NCBI GenBank assembly: GCA_009746045.1 | Contig: RPFO01000089.1 | Location: forward strand, 979,364-1,043,363 | Direction: 5' to 3' | Source: Mesostigma viride | Taxonomy: Eukaryota > Streptophyta > Mesostigmatophyceae > Mesostigmatales > Mesostigmataceae | Length of the DNA: 64,000 bases | In this document: piece after piece, positions 1-11,914 of the stretch | How the letters are laid out: every line of letters begins with the position of its first letter | Position numbering within the stretch: the stretch's first letter is position 1 | The notes under the pieces: generated by a model | Seen by the model: only the letters and a program-made list of their open reading frames with translations | Databases searched by the model: none | What the model was told of the DNA's origin: nothing | Program-made: the position numbers and the translations under genes

Positions 1-36
1 GACACGGCAGTTCATGAGTATTCTTTGTTTAATTAC

Positions 37-576
37 CTGTTTGGGCTGGTTGGTTACGCAGGCAAGCGGGGCACGTTGCTGTTCAACCTTAGCCACTCTG
101 CTGGCAGCTCTCTTTGCCGCTAGCTGCGCCTCGTGCTTTCGGATGTATAGACGCCTCGCTAGCTCCCTTTCAACTATCGCTTCAGGCGTTTCCAAAGCAG
201 GAGGATCGGGGAGAGACTTCACTGCGGTTGTCGCCGCTGTCGGTCCGTTCAGGACTTCATTCAGTTTCCTGCTGCTCTCTGCCGCAACGGCTGCAGAGTA
301 ATAGGCCTTTGCATCATTTAACTCGTCCTGGGCCAGTAGAGGTAAGAAGTCAGAACAAATCGCCTTGATCCGACCACAAACATCCTTCAGCAGTTCTTGA
401 TCTTGCTCCTTCTTTGCTACACCCTCCAGCAACCACTCCTTCGATTGCGCCGCGACGACTTCCCTGAGAGTCCGCAGCCGACTATCGGCTTGCACATGCT
501 TCAGAGGGTGTAGTTCTACGGACTTGGCGGCACGAAATTTTGCCCACTTTACTGGATCGGCGGCGATCCCTACCAT
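37..576 (-). CDS. TNPA-position accessory protein, first exon, CACTA copy A (partial)
   Basis: This is a 180-codon open exon read leftwards from ATG at 576 to a donor at 37/36 (CAG followed by GTAATTA). It matches the 177-codon first exon of copy B. The N-terminus differs (MVGIAADPVKWAKF here, MVADLQKWAKF in copy B). The product is charged, alpha-helical and rich in Ala, Glu and Lys, with no catalytic motif I recognise. By position, divergent from the tnp2 gene inside the same transposon, it corresponds to the second gene of CACTA elements (TNPA/TnpD-type DNA-binding partner), but no sequence similarity to TNPA is claimed. Later exons lie left of the window. Confidence 0.7.
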
Positions 577-1363
577 TCTTCCCCACTAACCAGACCACCC
601 CCAGCCGACATTAACGCGTTTGCGTGCTCCATCCTTGGCGCCGTTGTCATTTCATCTTAATGACAAGGCGCAAGTTTTGAATTCGCACAACGGCACTGTG
701 CTAATTGCGGGTGTCAATTTTGCGCGGCAAAAAGGAACTCCGTCCGATCTTGGCCCATCTACCGTCAATCATCTCTCCCGGCGGAAGTCGACAGGATCTT
801 ACTTTAGGAGCGAATCCTGCTGATCTGAACGCCATGGCGCAAAGTATCGGATTCGGGGAAATCGGTATATTTAGTATCCAATTAGAAACCAGAGAGGTGA
901 AATAAGAAATAAGTATCACCGAATCCTGAATGAAGGTGGTCACACACTGGTGTGACGTTGACAGGCTAAGGGGCTAATAAGGCGAAAGTATCGGATTCGG
1001 GCCTCTCACTGCCATGGTTAACGGTGCAAAGGTGACATCTTGTTCGAGTAGGATTGAATCCGCATCAAGAAGCTGCGGTTACATAGATTACCCGGCAAAT
1101 TGGACGGTTAACATAACTGACGCATGCGTAGCCGCGGGAATGGCCCACGCGGTCCGTTGGCTAGCTCGACAGTCAGACGCGGTCGGTGCCCCTTCGTTCC
1201 TTTGCGTTTTAGGCATGCAAGGACACAGCCGGGGGCCACGAAAACACCTCGTTGCTGCCGCCATGGTAGCCATGGCGGCAGCAACGGGGAGGGCCCGCGG
1301 CAAGGCGGCCGCGGGCCGTCCCCGTTGCTGCCGCCATCATTGGTTGTTTAGCGATTTTCAACC
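577..1363. promoter_or_regulatory. Divergent promoter region of CACTA copy A
   Basis: This is the intergenic segment between the accessory gene (leftward) and the transposase (rightward). It corresponds to 55984-56912 of copy B but carries a single copy of the 145-bp unit (about 839-983) that is duplicated there. A pair of competing GC-rich hairpins sits at 1251-1335, 28 bases before the transposase ATG. It presumably drives both transcripts. No unambiguous TATA box was identified. Confidence 0.6.
1251..1335 (+). repeat. Competing GC-rich hairpins before transposase start (copy A)
   Basis: GTTGCTGCCGCCATGG is followed after TAG by its exact reverse complement, giving a 16-bp stem. The right arm of that stem is also the left arm of a second, longer stem (GGCGGCAGCAACGGGG ... 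CCCCGTTGCTGCCGCC) closed by a GC-rich inner helix. The two helices share an arm and exclude each other. The arrangement is conserved in copy B at 56800-56884. Confidence 0.75.
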
Positions 1364-4300
1364 ATGGAGGAACAAGGCCTTGACGACTTCCTCATGGAGG
1401 GATGGGCCGATGAGTACCGAACTGGGCCTGAGGCAGCTATGGAATTCGCCCGGAATTTTGATGCTGCTGCAAACAGAGTACATTTGGAGACGCCTTTATA
1501 CCCAGGATCTAACGTTCCAGCTGTTGTGGCGGCCCTACAATTGCTAACGCAATGGGGCCAAGGAGGTTGTACTCGGAAGTTCGCGGACGCACAGCTGGCC
1601 CTTTTTAGTTCTCTCCTACCACCTGGGAATGTCTTGCCGGCTTCTGTTGAGGCGGCTAGACGCCTGTTGCGAGACTTGGGCTTGACGTATAAAGTATACG
1701 ATGCGTGCAAGTGTGACGATTATGTTTACAAAGATAAGGATCTCCAGCAGTGCCCAAAGTGCGCCGAACCTCGTTATGAGATATACACAGACACAGACGG
1801 CATGGTGATTAATACGAGGAAGCCCTATCGGCAAGTCAGAGTTTTTTCTTTGCTGGACAGGGTTCGGGGCTGGTTCAGAATGGAGAAGATGTCAATGGCA
1901 CTGAGGTATGCAGGAGAGAAAGAAAACAAGGATGCAGATTCGCCGACGCGGACGGTTGACGGAGTCAAAGGTTCGTAATCCATAGCCTCTACATCTGGCC
2001 ATTGCTTGTTTTTTTTTATCTTTGCTTGCCGATAGAGTTACACAACGCCGCGTTACTTTGGTATGTAGAGCTAGAACGTTAGTAACCCTGAATCTTGCCA
2101 TTGAATCTTGCCTGGCAAGGTCAGTGTCGATGTATCTGTATTTCTTACCGTTGCTTCAATGCATTCTCTGTGGTTTGTTCTTTCCTTGCCTGTTTCTTTT
2201 TGCAGACTGTCCGGCTGTACAACATGTAAAAAATCTTTACCCGCAGTTTCGTACTGAGCTGCGTAATCTTATATTCGGGATGGCGGTTGACGGAGTGTGT
2301 CCGCGTAGCTTTATGGGAAACTATTCTTGCTGGCCAGCTTTGATTTTTTTTTTTGAGACTATATCGATGTGCACATGTGGTTTGGCTAAGCTTAGCCGCC
2401 TAGCGGCTAAGCTTAGGTAAGGTTTACGAAACATTTCAAACTTTTCATTAAAATTATATTAAAATATTTAAGCGCGACGCAGACATTTTTCTACCTACAC
2501 AGTCCAGTGTGTTGTGGCGCCTCAGAAGTCATACAACAAATTCTGGCGCTGTCACAAGGTCCGGCCGGCGACGTGCGCCGGAAATGCACGGACAATACAA
2601 ATTAATTTGGCACTACTATATTGGACTTAGTGTTTTCCTGTTTACATCATGCCCATTTAATATTAATGCTGCTGTTACCCTGCTCATGACCATGCCCTCC
2701 ATTCTTTGGTGACTTAGTGTTTTCTTGTTTAGGGGCTGGCATACATGCGTTGGTTGACATGCCATGGATGAAAAACGCCAAGAAGAGTATATGGCCCCGC
2801 TGCCAGCAAAAAGCACATGGTTGATCAACCAAGGGGATAGCCTGCACAGTGAGACACAAACACAGCAGACCCAGCAAAGCAAAATTCAGGTTGTAAGCGA
2901 GTGGAGATCACTTTTGACATGCTTGATGAAGAAATATATAACACACCTTCTATTGTCACACCTTCTATAAACAAATGGTTGATTGATCACCTTATACACC
3001 ACGTAAACATGCTAGCAGACGCGCTCTTCAGTCCAGTGAAAATCCACGTGCGAAGCAAGTCAGCTTACGCAGAAAGCACCATGAATGTAAATGACGCCCC
3101 AAACCCGTGACCAGGCAAGCATCCAGAGGGGCTTTCCAAGCCCAGTATATTCCAGAAAAAAGCATCACAGATCCTTGGGCAACGGACGTTCACACAAGAC
3201 ATTCGAAGGACCATGAAGATGGCGTCCTGCACGGCTAAGAAAATAAAACGCAACGCTACGCTATGTCTTTGCTGCGACTAGGTGGATTCGGCGAAATGGA
3301 AAGAACGCAACCATGAAAATGCATCAGAAAATGCCTTCCACGAACAGCAAACTGATTTCACTAGGCACCCAGTACGCTTGAAAGCATGATACTACAATAC
3401 CTAAATCTACAACGACATTCCATTTCCAGGTCGCCATAGCGACACGGACCTCTCCCACGCAGGTATCACTCCGTTGACGCACCTCGAATTTCGTACTTGC
3501 TCTTCAAACATAAAATTTTGACGTATAAAACCATGGCTGCGCATTCCCCATCCCAATTTTCTAGCGTACGTTTCCTGCCATCGCCAGCCAGCAAATTGCT
3601 CGCGGAGCACGTCACTTTGTTTTTCGTCCGGCGGCGTGGCCTGCGGCTGCGTCGTTTCGGTGGTGTTATCGATTTCGGGTCGTTTCCGTTGGATTTGTGA
3701 CCGTTGGGGCAGAAGGCCGTTTGTTTTCCGTAGTTTGCTTGTTTTGTATTGGTTGTTTATGATTTAGTATTTGTACGGACGACCCGAGCCTCTAACTTAG
3801 CGGGTTTATCACGGCCGTTGGATCCATCATCGGACGCTCCAGATTGTCGGCGGCTAACGATTTAACTTTTTGCATTTCGCCTTCGTATATGGCTTGCTAC
3901 AATTTACCTGAGTGGGTATTTGTCAACAAGAACTTCTCACCTATGGTTCTGCTGATAAGTGCCGCCAAGGGCAAGGCTCCAAAAAGAATGCAGGTGTACT
4001 GGGAGTTGGCGGTTGATGAGCTTGTGGCGATGTGGAATGGTTTTTATGTATGCGACATCGTGGATGACCAGGGCGGCCAGTTACAACCTGTGCGCCTGCA
4101 GGCGCTCCTACTGTGGGTAATCCACGACTACCCAGCTTTTGCAAAGTCACAAAACATCCCAGATGCTGGATACTGCGGCTGCATGTTACATGGGCCAGAA
4201 TGGGAAGCAACTTTTTTTTCCAATGGGAAGCTTGTGTACTTAGGGCACTCTACGCTTTTGAAGGAAGGTGACCCTGCGCGACCATCCGGGACTGGAGCTG

Positions 4301-7300
4301 CCCCTCCAGAAATGGATTATGATGGGTACCTGAAATATTGTCGGGAAGAGTTGGGGGTGCAACCTGAAATATTCGGCAAGCTGCCGTACTGGACCAAGCT
4401 GTTAATTCGACATCTGGTGGATGAATTTCACCTTGGCCCGAACTGCCTGCTCCGGATAGTCAACTGCACCAGCGGTAAGTAGCACGCGACAGTGTTCTTT
4501 TTTTTTCTAGTGTGCAGTTTGTAAACTTTGTCATATGCAAGGGACAAATTTTTGTTACATACTTGTTGATTGATTATTGATTGTGCGTTTCGTTGATATT
4601 GTGTTGTCCTTTGTGGCCTTTTTTATTATGTGCAGGGAAAGCTCATACCCCTGCTGTTCGAGCAAGGCTGCAACAACTGGGCCTTAATCAGGAGCTCTGG
4701 GTTACCACGGAAGAGGTGGAGAAAGTGGCGAAGAACGGTGTCCGGACAATAAGCATTAAAAAAAACTCTCGACATCCACCATGTCAACTCACGTCGGAGG
4801 AGAAAGCGGCCACCCGTGGTATGTCTGTGGATGTGTATATGCTTTTTTATTGGAATTGGTTTGGATGTTGTTTGTTGGTATTTTATATAAGTGTTTCATG
4901 TTGTCATCTGCCAAGATTGCTTAATTGCTGTGTTGGTCCATAGATCCCATGACGTAGTCCACTGTCATTAGAGATTTCTGTGTACCACATCAAACCAAGT
5001 GCCCTTGTTAGGGTAAACATGTTGCTTGTAAGACTTCCTTTCATTTTTTCAATAACTATTTATGGGGTTAGTGTCAGGATTTGCCGGAGCATTTGGGCTG
5101 ACAGTGTTTGGCCACTCTGAGAATTCGCCTCTGACATAATTTTCTAATCAAATTGTCAATGTGATCGTTCACATCTGTGTATCATTCCATGTTTCTGTTG
5201 AATGCAGAGGTGGAAAAGGCGTTCGACCGCCTCCTGGACTATGTGCCTGGGCGATACCACGGACTAGCCGCTGACGGGAAAAGCGATGAGACGATGAAAA
5301 CAAGTGACAAAAACAAGTACTTGTGCTTGTTGTTGCCGGTCGTGTTGCGCAATCGTTTGCATCCGGATGCCCGCGCGGCATTTGTCCAGCTGTCTGTGGC
5401 CTTTAATGCTGTATTTTCAGCAAGGTGCCTCACTCAATCGCAGTTAGTCGAAGTGGGCGAAATGATGGTGCGTGCGGTGGTAGTGTGTGGTAGTAGTAGT
5501 GTGCGGTGTAGTGTGTTATGCCAGCGTCAGAAATGTCAAGATCAGTCCATGCTGCATCTCACTTGGCGGAACAGATCCGGTATGCTGGCCTGCCTGATGG
5601 CCGGAGCATGACATGGGGTGAGCGCCAAGTGGCGGTGATTACTTCTGGGCCATTGTCAAACAAGAACGTGGAATGCTCCATGGGGAACTTCTTCATGGAC
5701 TTCGAGGCATTGAACATCCTGAGCTACTTCACGCGCCAGACTGTGTGGGTAAGTTTTTTAAACAAACTTCGTGTTTGCTTGGCTGCATGCACATTTCCCA
5801 TGTTTCAGCGAGTGTTTCTAGCAGGTTAAGTGTATGCAGAACATGTACTTACGTTCTTTTTTTTTCTATTTGGTCGATCATGTGTTTTTTTTTTTCAGGG
5901 TCAAGGCTTCCCGTCTGTGTGGGACATTCTGGAAACTGATCCGTCCAAGTGTATTCTGCCGAGCAAGCGCTTTCGTCAACAAGCATATACTCTCTCTGAG
6001 GTCGAGCAGCTTGAGGCCTTACAACTGATGCTGGAATTTGCACTTCAGCATGCAACATACGAGCCCGGATATGGAATTGAATTCTGGTGAGTTTCTTGTA
6101 GAAACCGATGCTACATTTGTACACCCTCGCATTGGTAATTTTAATTCAGTTCAGCCGAAAGGAGGGTGTAATCTTGCAACGCATGTACATAGGATTATCA
6201 TATGTTTCCTGCATTCTTCTGATTTGCTTACTCGTGCTTAATGTGGTTGATTTTCTAGATTTCACAGTGACATTCTTATGTCCTTGTCTACACGCAATAT
6301 CTGGTTGTGCATGCAATGATGAAGATGCTTTTTTTCACTATGTTGATAATTGTATGAAGTGGGACAACTATGTTTAATTGATTTTGCAATGTGATGTACT
6401 TGCCTATGTTGTCACTTGCAGGCGTCGGCTCGTTCACGTTGGCAACCTGGCCTGGCTTAAGCAGTGGATCACGCAAAACCAGGAGCCACGCCTCCCCACG
6501 ATGATTACGGCGGCGGTGTGTGGCATGGAGCCTGCTTGTGACGAGCATGACTCAATCCACATCAATGGCAGCAATTACCGAACTGCAGTCGCCGACCTTC
6601 GACAAACTGTTCGCCATCGCAACTCAGGAGTAATGGTTTATGGTAAAGAGGGGGTTAGGTATGGCCGCATCACACACATTCTGCATAGTTTCCTCCGTGC
6701 CCCGACGGAAGGATGGAGTAGGCAAGTTCTTTTAAAGGTCGCTCTGTTTGATGTCGGTTCTGTGAAAGAGCTCCCTTTAGAGGGATTGACGCTTATACCT
6801 TTAGGGGAGCGAGCGCCCAAGCAGGATGCTTTAGTCCTTCCCGGGAGTGTATGTTCAGTTGGTTTTGTAGTTGATCCAGAGTATGCACCTGAGATAGCCA
6901 TCGTGCACTGTAAATTGCCGTGGCAAATGGTAAAGGAAACGTGTAGTGCAGCCCAGCATGTATTATCCCGTGCTGCAGGTGCTCAGCTGAGAACCACAGA
7001 CGTGTATGCTGATATGAACCTGCAGCGCAAGGTGACACTGTGTGTTAAGCGAAGAGACATGACAACACGAGGTCGTTCACAAGGTAATCGCACTGCACCC
7101 ATAGATCCACAAGCAACCACTGCACGCATGGCTGCGGAGCCACAAGCAACCACTGCACCTAATCGCTCACGTGGCAAGCGCACTGTTGGCACATTGGTAG
7201 AGCCACAAGCAACCACTGCACCAAGTCGCTCACGTGGCAAGCGCACTGTTGGCACATTGGTAGAACCACAAGCAACCACTGCACCAAGCCGCTCACGTGG

Positions 7301-7559
7301 CAAGCGCACTGCGGACACATTGGTAGAAACACACACAGCCGCTGCACCAAACCGCTCGCGTGGCAAGAGCATTGCTGGCAAGTCCATGGCAGCGGCTAGT
7401 GGCAGCGCATCAAGCCCTGATGACATTGCTAGTGATTTGTCGCTGAGCAGCAACGGTGAGGCATGCATTCCCACACAAAGGAGAAGTGAGAGGCAACGTG
7501 TGGTAGTAAATTATGCGGACTCTGACAGTGCTGCATACACTGATGAGGAGTGGGATTGA
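1364..7559 (+). pseudogene. tnp2-type CACTA transposase, copy A (disrupted)
   Basis: This has the same six-exon structure as the intact copy B gene: exons 1364-1970, 2206-2341 plus 3888-4474 (one exon split by an insertion), 4636-4818, 5208-5748, about 5899-6087, and about 6421-7559. Exon 1 carries the Cys motif CKC...CPKC. Exon 2 carries the tnp2 core with the GNYSCW and YNLPEW segments. Two lesions inactivate it. The first is the insertion at 2342-3887. The second is in exon 4, where GTGTGTGGTAGTAGTAG-type sequence at about 5480-5512 replaces a short codon run and adds a net 20 bases, shifting the frame. The C-terminal exon is intact but has one PQATTAPSRSRGKRT repeat fewer than copy B. Confidence 0.9.
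2342..3887. mobile_element. Unclassified 1.55-kb insertion in transposase exon 2
   Basis: The boundaries come from comparison with the uninterrupted exon of copy B (57897/57898). The insert begins GATTTTTTTTTTTTGAG and ends CCTTCGTA. No target-site duplication or clear terminal inverted repeats are visible. A near-perfect hairpin with 14-bp arms (CTAAGCTTAGCCGC, loop CTA) lies at 2386-2416, close to the left end. The T-run at the left edge would be a poly-A tail if the insert were a minus-strand retroelement. No recognisable protein is encoded: only short, unconvincing ORFs are present. It could be a SINE/LINE fragment, a degenerate DNA transposon or a repair insertion. Confidence 0.75.
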
Positions 7560-7734
7560 TTATATTCCTAATATAATGTAATGATGGATTGATGTAACTT
7601 GTTGTGTGCTTGTCACACTTATATTTCTTTATTTCCAATGAACATGTGTGTCAACTGCATCATTTCTGCATCCACATATAATGCATAAGTGTCCTGTCTT
7701 CATGCACTTGAGAGTTCTCAAGTGTCATGCTCAG

Positions 7735-8129
7735 TGTCCTGATTTTCCTGATTTTTTGTGCCATGCTAAGTGTCCTGATTTTCCTGATTTTTTGTGCCAT
7801 GCTAAGTGTCCTGATTTTCCTGATTTTTTTCTGATTCAGCGGGTTTTCTCAGGATCTCAGTGTTTCTCAGGATTTTCTCATGGATTCTCAGTGTTTCTCA
7901 GTGTGTGGCGAGAAAAATCTCAGGCACTTCTCAAGATTCTCAGGAGAAAGTCCTGATATAATATCAGGAATCCTGAGAAAAATCTCAGGTTTTCTCAGGA
8001 TGTCTCCTGATTTCCTGAGAAAAAAATCAGGAAATCTCAGGAAGTCCTGAAAAATCTCAGGAATCCTGAGAAAAAAATCAGGAAATCTCAGGATTCCTGA
8101 GAAAAATCTCAGAACCCGACTTCCTAGTG
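7735..8129. repeat. Right subterminal repeats and TIR of CACTA copy A
   Basis: There are three tandem copies of a roughly 34-bp unit (TGTCCTGATTTTCCTGATTT...) at 7735-7830. A dense array of TCTCAGGA / TCCTGAGA motifs in both orientations follows to about 8112, then the terminal repeat CCGACTTCCTAGTG ending at 8129. In En/Spm, motifs of this kind near the ends bind TNPA; by analogy these are transposase or accessory-protein binding sites. Confidence 0.85.
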
Positions 8130-8390
8130 TACTTAGTCGAGGCTTGATACGCGGTTGTCAATAGTGCAATGGGCGACGCAAGAATTAAGTTGCCATTTAT
8201 GTCAACTTAGCTGGTGCTTGTCACGAGGTTGTCAATAGGTCTCTGGGTCGTAACTAAGCAAAATGCTTAGTCGCTGTGATACCGCGGAAACGCCCTGACT
8301 AAGTCAGCAAATTGCTGACACGTGTTAGTACGCGAGAGTGCGCGCTTACAGATCGCCAAAACTTTTCTGGGCGTATGGTATACCACGACC
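8130..8390. other. Flank between CACTA copy A and the KilA-N gene
   Basis: No gene is seen. It contains two related short blocks (ACGCGGTTGTCAATAG and ACGAGGTTGTCAATAG, about 60 bp apart) and the upstream region of the KilA-N-like ORF. Confidence 0.4.
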
Positions 8391-9435
8391 ATGGCTCTCA
8401 TCAGCAACTCTCCCTCCCTCCGCCAAGACTACTTTGGCCTCGTGCCCTTCGATGAGCTGCCACAGAATTGCAAGGAGTATGCGGATGAGTACGAGTTTCG
8501 CACGTTCAAGGGGTGCGAGTCGCTCGTCCCCTTCCACAAGGAGACGGGGGAGGGCAATTTAAGCAAGCTCATGAGGAGTGGTAGGCAACACAAGCAACTG
8601 GTGGACAGGGCGCTGGAGACAAGTGCCAACCGGGATATCATCAGCATGCTGGAGGCGAATGGTGTTGACTGCACCTTGCGAGAGGTAACGGGTCGCGGCC
8701 CGGTAGCTGGCCAGTATGCCCCTAAGGTGCTGGTGTTCGCAATGGCCGTACAGCGCTTCCCCTCCTTTGGCGTGGTGGCAATGAAGGTGGCGACTGAGCT
8801 GTTCGCGGGCGACTCCCTCAAGGTGGCCGAGCTGGCACTGGGCATCTACGCCCAGGACGTGGACAATGGCAAGGAGCGCGACGAGGAGATGGAGAACCGC
8901 CTGCTCGCGGTGGTCTCGGAGCACCAGGAGAGGCAGCTGGCCCTCATCCACCAGCACCACAACCTGCAGGTGGCCATGTTGAAGGACCTGGCGGACAAGG
9001 TCACGGTATCGGAGAAGGAGAGAGCGGAGGCAGCAAAGCTTCAAAAGGAGCTGGTGCAGGCAAACAAGGAGCACGCCGCCAAGGTGGAGGACGCGCAGGC
9101 CCAGGTCACGGCCATCCACAAGGAGCTCAAGTTCCAGGCCAAGCAGCACTTCCAGGACGAGCTGGCCGCCGAGCGGAAGGCCGACAAGGACAAGTTCAAC
9201 CTCGAGCAGGAGAGGGACAGGTTCGAGGCCGAGGCCACCAATTAAGTGAAAGGCCGCCTACCAGGAGCGCAGGCAGGAGCTGCTGCCAGGACAGATACGT
9301 GGACGTGGCCAACCAGTTCATGGACGTCGGCATCAGCGCAAGAGGGACCTGGACGACGGGGACGACCCGCGCAAAGTCGTGCAAGACGTGATCGACGAGT
9401 GCCGCGACATCCTCAAGAAGGCCATGCGATACTAG
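8391..9435 (+). pseudogene. KilA-N/MSV199-like domain plus coiled-coil protein, giant-virus-like, 3' end decayed
   Basis: I start it at ATG 8391 (context ACGACCATGG); the frame is open to a stop at 9243. Residues about 35-150 read like the KilA-N/MSV199 DNA-binding domain of large DNA viruses, ending in the typical GQYAPKVLVFAMAVQ...FPSFGVVAMKVATELF segment. Residues about 160-284 are a strongly charged, heptad-rich coiled coil, the usual partner of this domain in nucleocytoplasmic large DNA viruses. Beyond the stop, 9246-9435 still reads as related coding sequence in shifted frames (a segment ending CRDILKKAMRY before TAG at 9433), so the original C-terminus is frameshifted. Coding GC is far higher than in the neighbours, suggesting transfer. 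The family call rests on pattern recognition only. Confidence 0.6.
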
Positions 9436-9792
9436 TCAACCCTGGCCATCTGCACGCGCGCAATAAAGAGGGCAACAACGCAGGCAGAGCTCTCACTTTC
9501 CCACTTCAGGGGATGGGAACTTTTCACCTCCTAACAGCCACCCCTGAACAATAAGGCTAAGGAGAAGGAATGGGACCGGCACCAGCCGACCAGAAGAATA
9601 AAGGGCTATCCATGGCCCTACAATAAAGCAGTATGGTGTCCTATTCAATAATCAATCAATTAACAACATATATCCATTGCCTATTCAATTTAAATAGCAA
9701 AACCAGCAGTAAATAGGGGGTTACCTTGCGAAGCCGTAGGAGTGCCCCCAAAAGTGCCACAGCCGGCCAAGAACCCCCTATTGACGTGGAGC
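9436..9792. other. AT-richer spacer without a gene
   Basis: No coding sequence is seen. Short inverted pieces AATAGGGGGTT (about 9713) and AACCCCCTAT (about 9773) flank a 50-bp stretch just outside the large inverted repeat and may belong to it. Confidence 0.3.
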
Positions 9793-10980
9793 CAACATTA
9801 TCGCAAGCCAACCCCCTTTCAGGGTCCCAAAACCACCTGGCAGGGTGCCAAAATACTAATATTTACCCCCTGAAAAGGCTTTCTCACTACCTGAGGGAGA
9901 CCCAGCCAAAGCCCCGGCTCAGACCCTGAGAAACCCCCCCGCCCTGGTTATTAGCCAGGGGGTGGGGATATTTTCTCCCCCCCTCCCTGGTCCCCCATAC
10001 CCGGCAGACTGCCACGTGTCACCCCCCGATTGGCTGGCTACTAGGCCTGATATAACCAGGGTGGAAATAGGCTCCGCCAGGGTGATCCTAAAGCAAAAAA
10101 GCCCCATCACCTGAAGAAAAAAAATATCTAAAGCTGCGCATCTCTGGGGTGGACCCGGCCGCCTTGGGACCAGGGGGGATATTCTGTTCTACTCCCTGGT
10201 ACTCGGGAGTATCTTGGATATACTAGAATATATCTTAAAAATATAATTACTTACAGCAGAGTGAAATCACTCAAACCAAAGCAAACGCCCAGCTATAAAC
10301 CTATATACAGAGCCATGTCAAAGCTCTATACTACGATAAGACCAATGGAAACGCCTAACGGGAGGAACCTAATAGCCCTGCTGCACCGCAAAATCAGCCC
10401 GCGTACGGCGGAGCATGATGTCAGCCATGGCCCGAGTCAGCGCCACCGACAAGCGCTGACGCCAATATGACGTCCAGGTCCGCGCCGACCATGGGGCCCG
10501 CTGGCCCTCCAGGTCCAGCCGGTCCTCCCGGAGCCGGCAACACTCCTAGAATATATCTATAGTAGCTTTAGATATTTTTTCCTGGCCAGGGACCCTGTCA
10601 AAATTTGAAGGGGTAACCAGCCGGGTGTCAATATCTGACAGGGCCCCGTCACCACGCAGGTGATGGGGCTTTTTTGCTTTAGGATCACCCTGGCGGAGCC
10701 TATTTCCACCCTGGTTATATCAGGCCTAGTAGCCAGCCAATCGGGGGGTGACACGTGGCAGTCTGCCGGGTATGGGGACCAGGGAGGGGGGGAGAAAATA
10801 TCCCTACCCCCTGGCTAATAACCAGGGCGGGGGGGGGGGTTCTCAGGGTCTGAGCCGGGGTTTGGCTGGGTCTCCCTCAGGTAGTGAGAAAGCCTTTTCA
10901 GGGGGTAACTGTATTAGTATTTTGGCACCCTGCCAGGTGGTTTTGGGACCCTGAAAGGGGGTTGGCTTGCGATAATGTTG
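9793..10980. mobile_element. Long-terminal-inverted-repeat element (about 1.19 kb)
   Basis: The left arm 9793-10136 begins CAACATTATCGCAAGCC. It is matched in reverse complement by the right arm 10563-10980, ending GGCTTGCGATAATGTTG. The arms are highly similar; the right arm carries about 95 bp extra near its inner end (CCTGGCCAGGGACCCTG...). The centre (10137-10562) encodes nothing recognisable. Long TIRs of several hundred bp are typical of Mutator-like or foldback elements, but no 8-11 bp target duplication could be identified. Superfamily unassigned. Confidence 0.75.
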
Positions 10981-11914
10981 CACTGGCGTGGGTCGAGGAA
11001 ACGGGTCGCTGTCGCCCAGGATCCTGAGCGAGCGAGCTCCTGTGCCGAGTGCATCATCACCATTTTTCTTTCCTGTTAATACCACGCCAGGACGAGACGG
11101 GGCCCGATTCAACACGTATGGCTATTTAAAATAGCGCCTTAATGATTGAGAATGAATGCGAAAGACCTTTGACTTCCTATGCGTCACAGCGCACGATGGT
11201 GGCTTAAGAATACTTGTCACACAATACGAATAAGCTCAAACCCGGAAAACCGGTTTCGTATATTACAATGTTACCACACAGATTAAAACACTCAATGCGG
11301 GAAGACTTACACCCAGTAGGCGAGGGATTCACACTCAAGCCCACAGGAGATTTACACTCCAGGATTAAGCGATGGTAAATAATCTGTAGAGCAACGTGGT
11401 AAATTACGATACAAGGTCCGGATTGCTGGCATAGCTCGTGCCTTCCTATTTTGTCCCTTCGTCCCCGTTGGTGGCTGCGCCTGGCGCTGCCAACCAGGCA
11501 TGACGTGAGGTCCGCGGGGACGGGCTTCTCGAACCGTCTAGAACACATTAAAGACCACTGTACGGCTAGAAGCCTCTCCTGAAAAATATCCAAATGTCCG
11601 TAGGTACCATCATAACGCATGTGCAGTGCCACTTGGCTGTCCCGTAACTCCCGTTCAGGCGCTAGGTCCGCCTACGGCGCAAAGGCCAAGTTCGTCAGCA
11701 AAACTTCTACACTTACTTCCACACGGATTGCCTCGGCTGCCAACTACTATACTATGGCCTCGGCACTGGCGCCGGATTACGGTCGGCGCCGATCGACCGG
11801 GACGGATAATTTAATACCACAAATGGCATGTTGCATCCGTGCAACACCCGATTAGCAGCAGATCGCCTCTCAGCAGCAAAGATCAGGCTATAACAAGATG
11901 AACAACACGCAGCA
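10981..11914. other. Non-coding spacer before gypsy element 1
   Basis: No gene, RNA gene or LTR could be recognised. A 5' LTR for the gypsy element would be expected here, but nothing matches the LTR that starts at 21949. The 5' LTR is therefore lost, diverged or replaced. Confidence 0.4.

Larger units (their letters stand above)
1..8129 (+). mobile_element. CACTA (EnSpm) transposon copy A, left end outside window
   Basis: Positions 1-8129 align nearly base for base with 55417-62224, and both copies end in the same terminal sequence (CCGACTTCCTAGTG at the right end, the reverse complement of a CACTA start). The copy contains exon 1 of the minus-strand accessory gene, the divergent promoter region, and the tnp2 transposase on the plus strand. 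It is defective: a 1546-bp insertion splits transposase exon 2, and a net 20-bp gain disrupts exon 4. The window opens inside intron 1 of the accessory gene, so the left terminus is not visible. CACTA elements normally make a 2-3 bp target duplication; that cannot be tested for this copy. Confidence 0.93.

Noticed and set aside
1616-1834. Minus-strand ORF opposite transposase exon 1
   Set aside because: Shadow of the coding strand; the plus strand carries the recognised tnp2 sequence.
2342-3887. Helitron insertion (no target duplication, hairpin near one end)
   Set aside because: Neither orientation gives the TC start and CTRR end, and the insertion is not between A and T.
7159-7474. Minus-strand ORFs over the C-terminal transposase repeats
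   Set aside because: Antisense of the 63-bp repeats (PQATTAPSRSRGKRT); no independent support.
8429-9241. Large minus-strand ORFs opposite the KilA-N-like gene
   Set aside because: Typical GC-rich antisense shadows; the plus-strand frame has a good ATG context and a recognisable domain.
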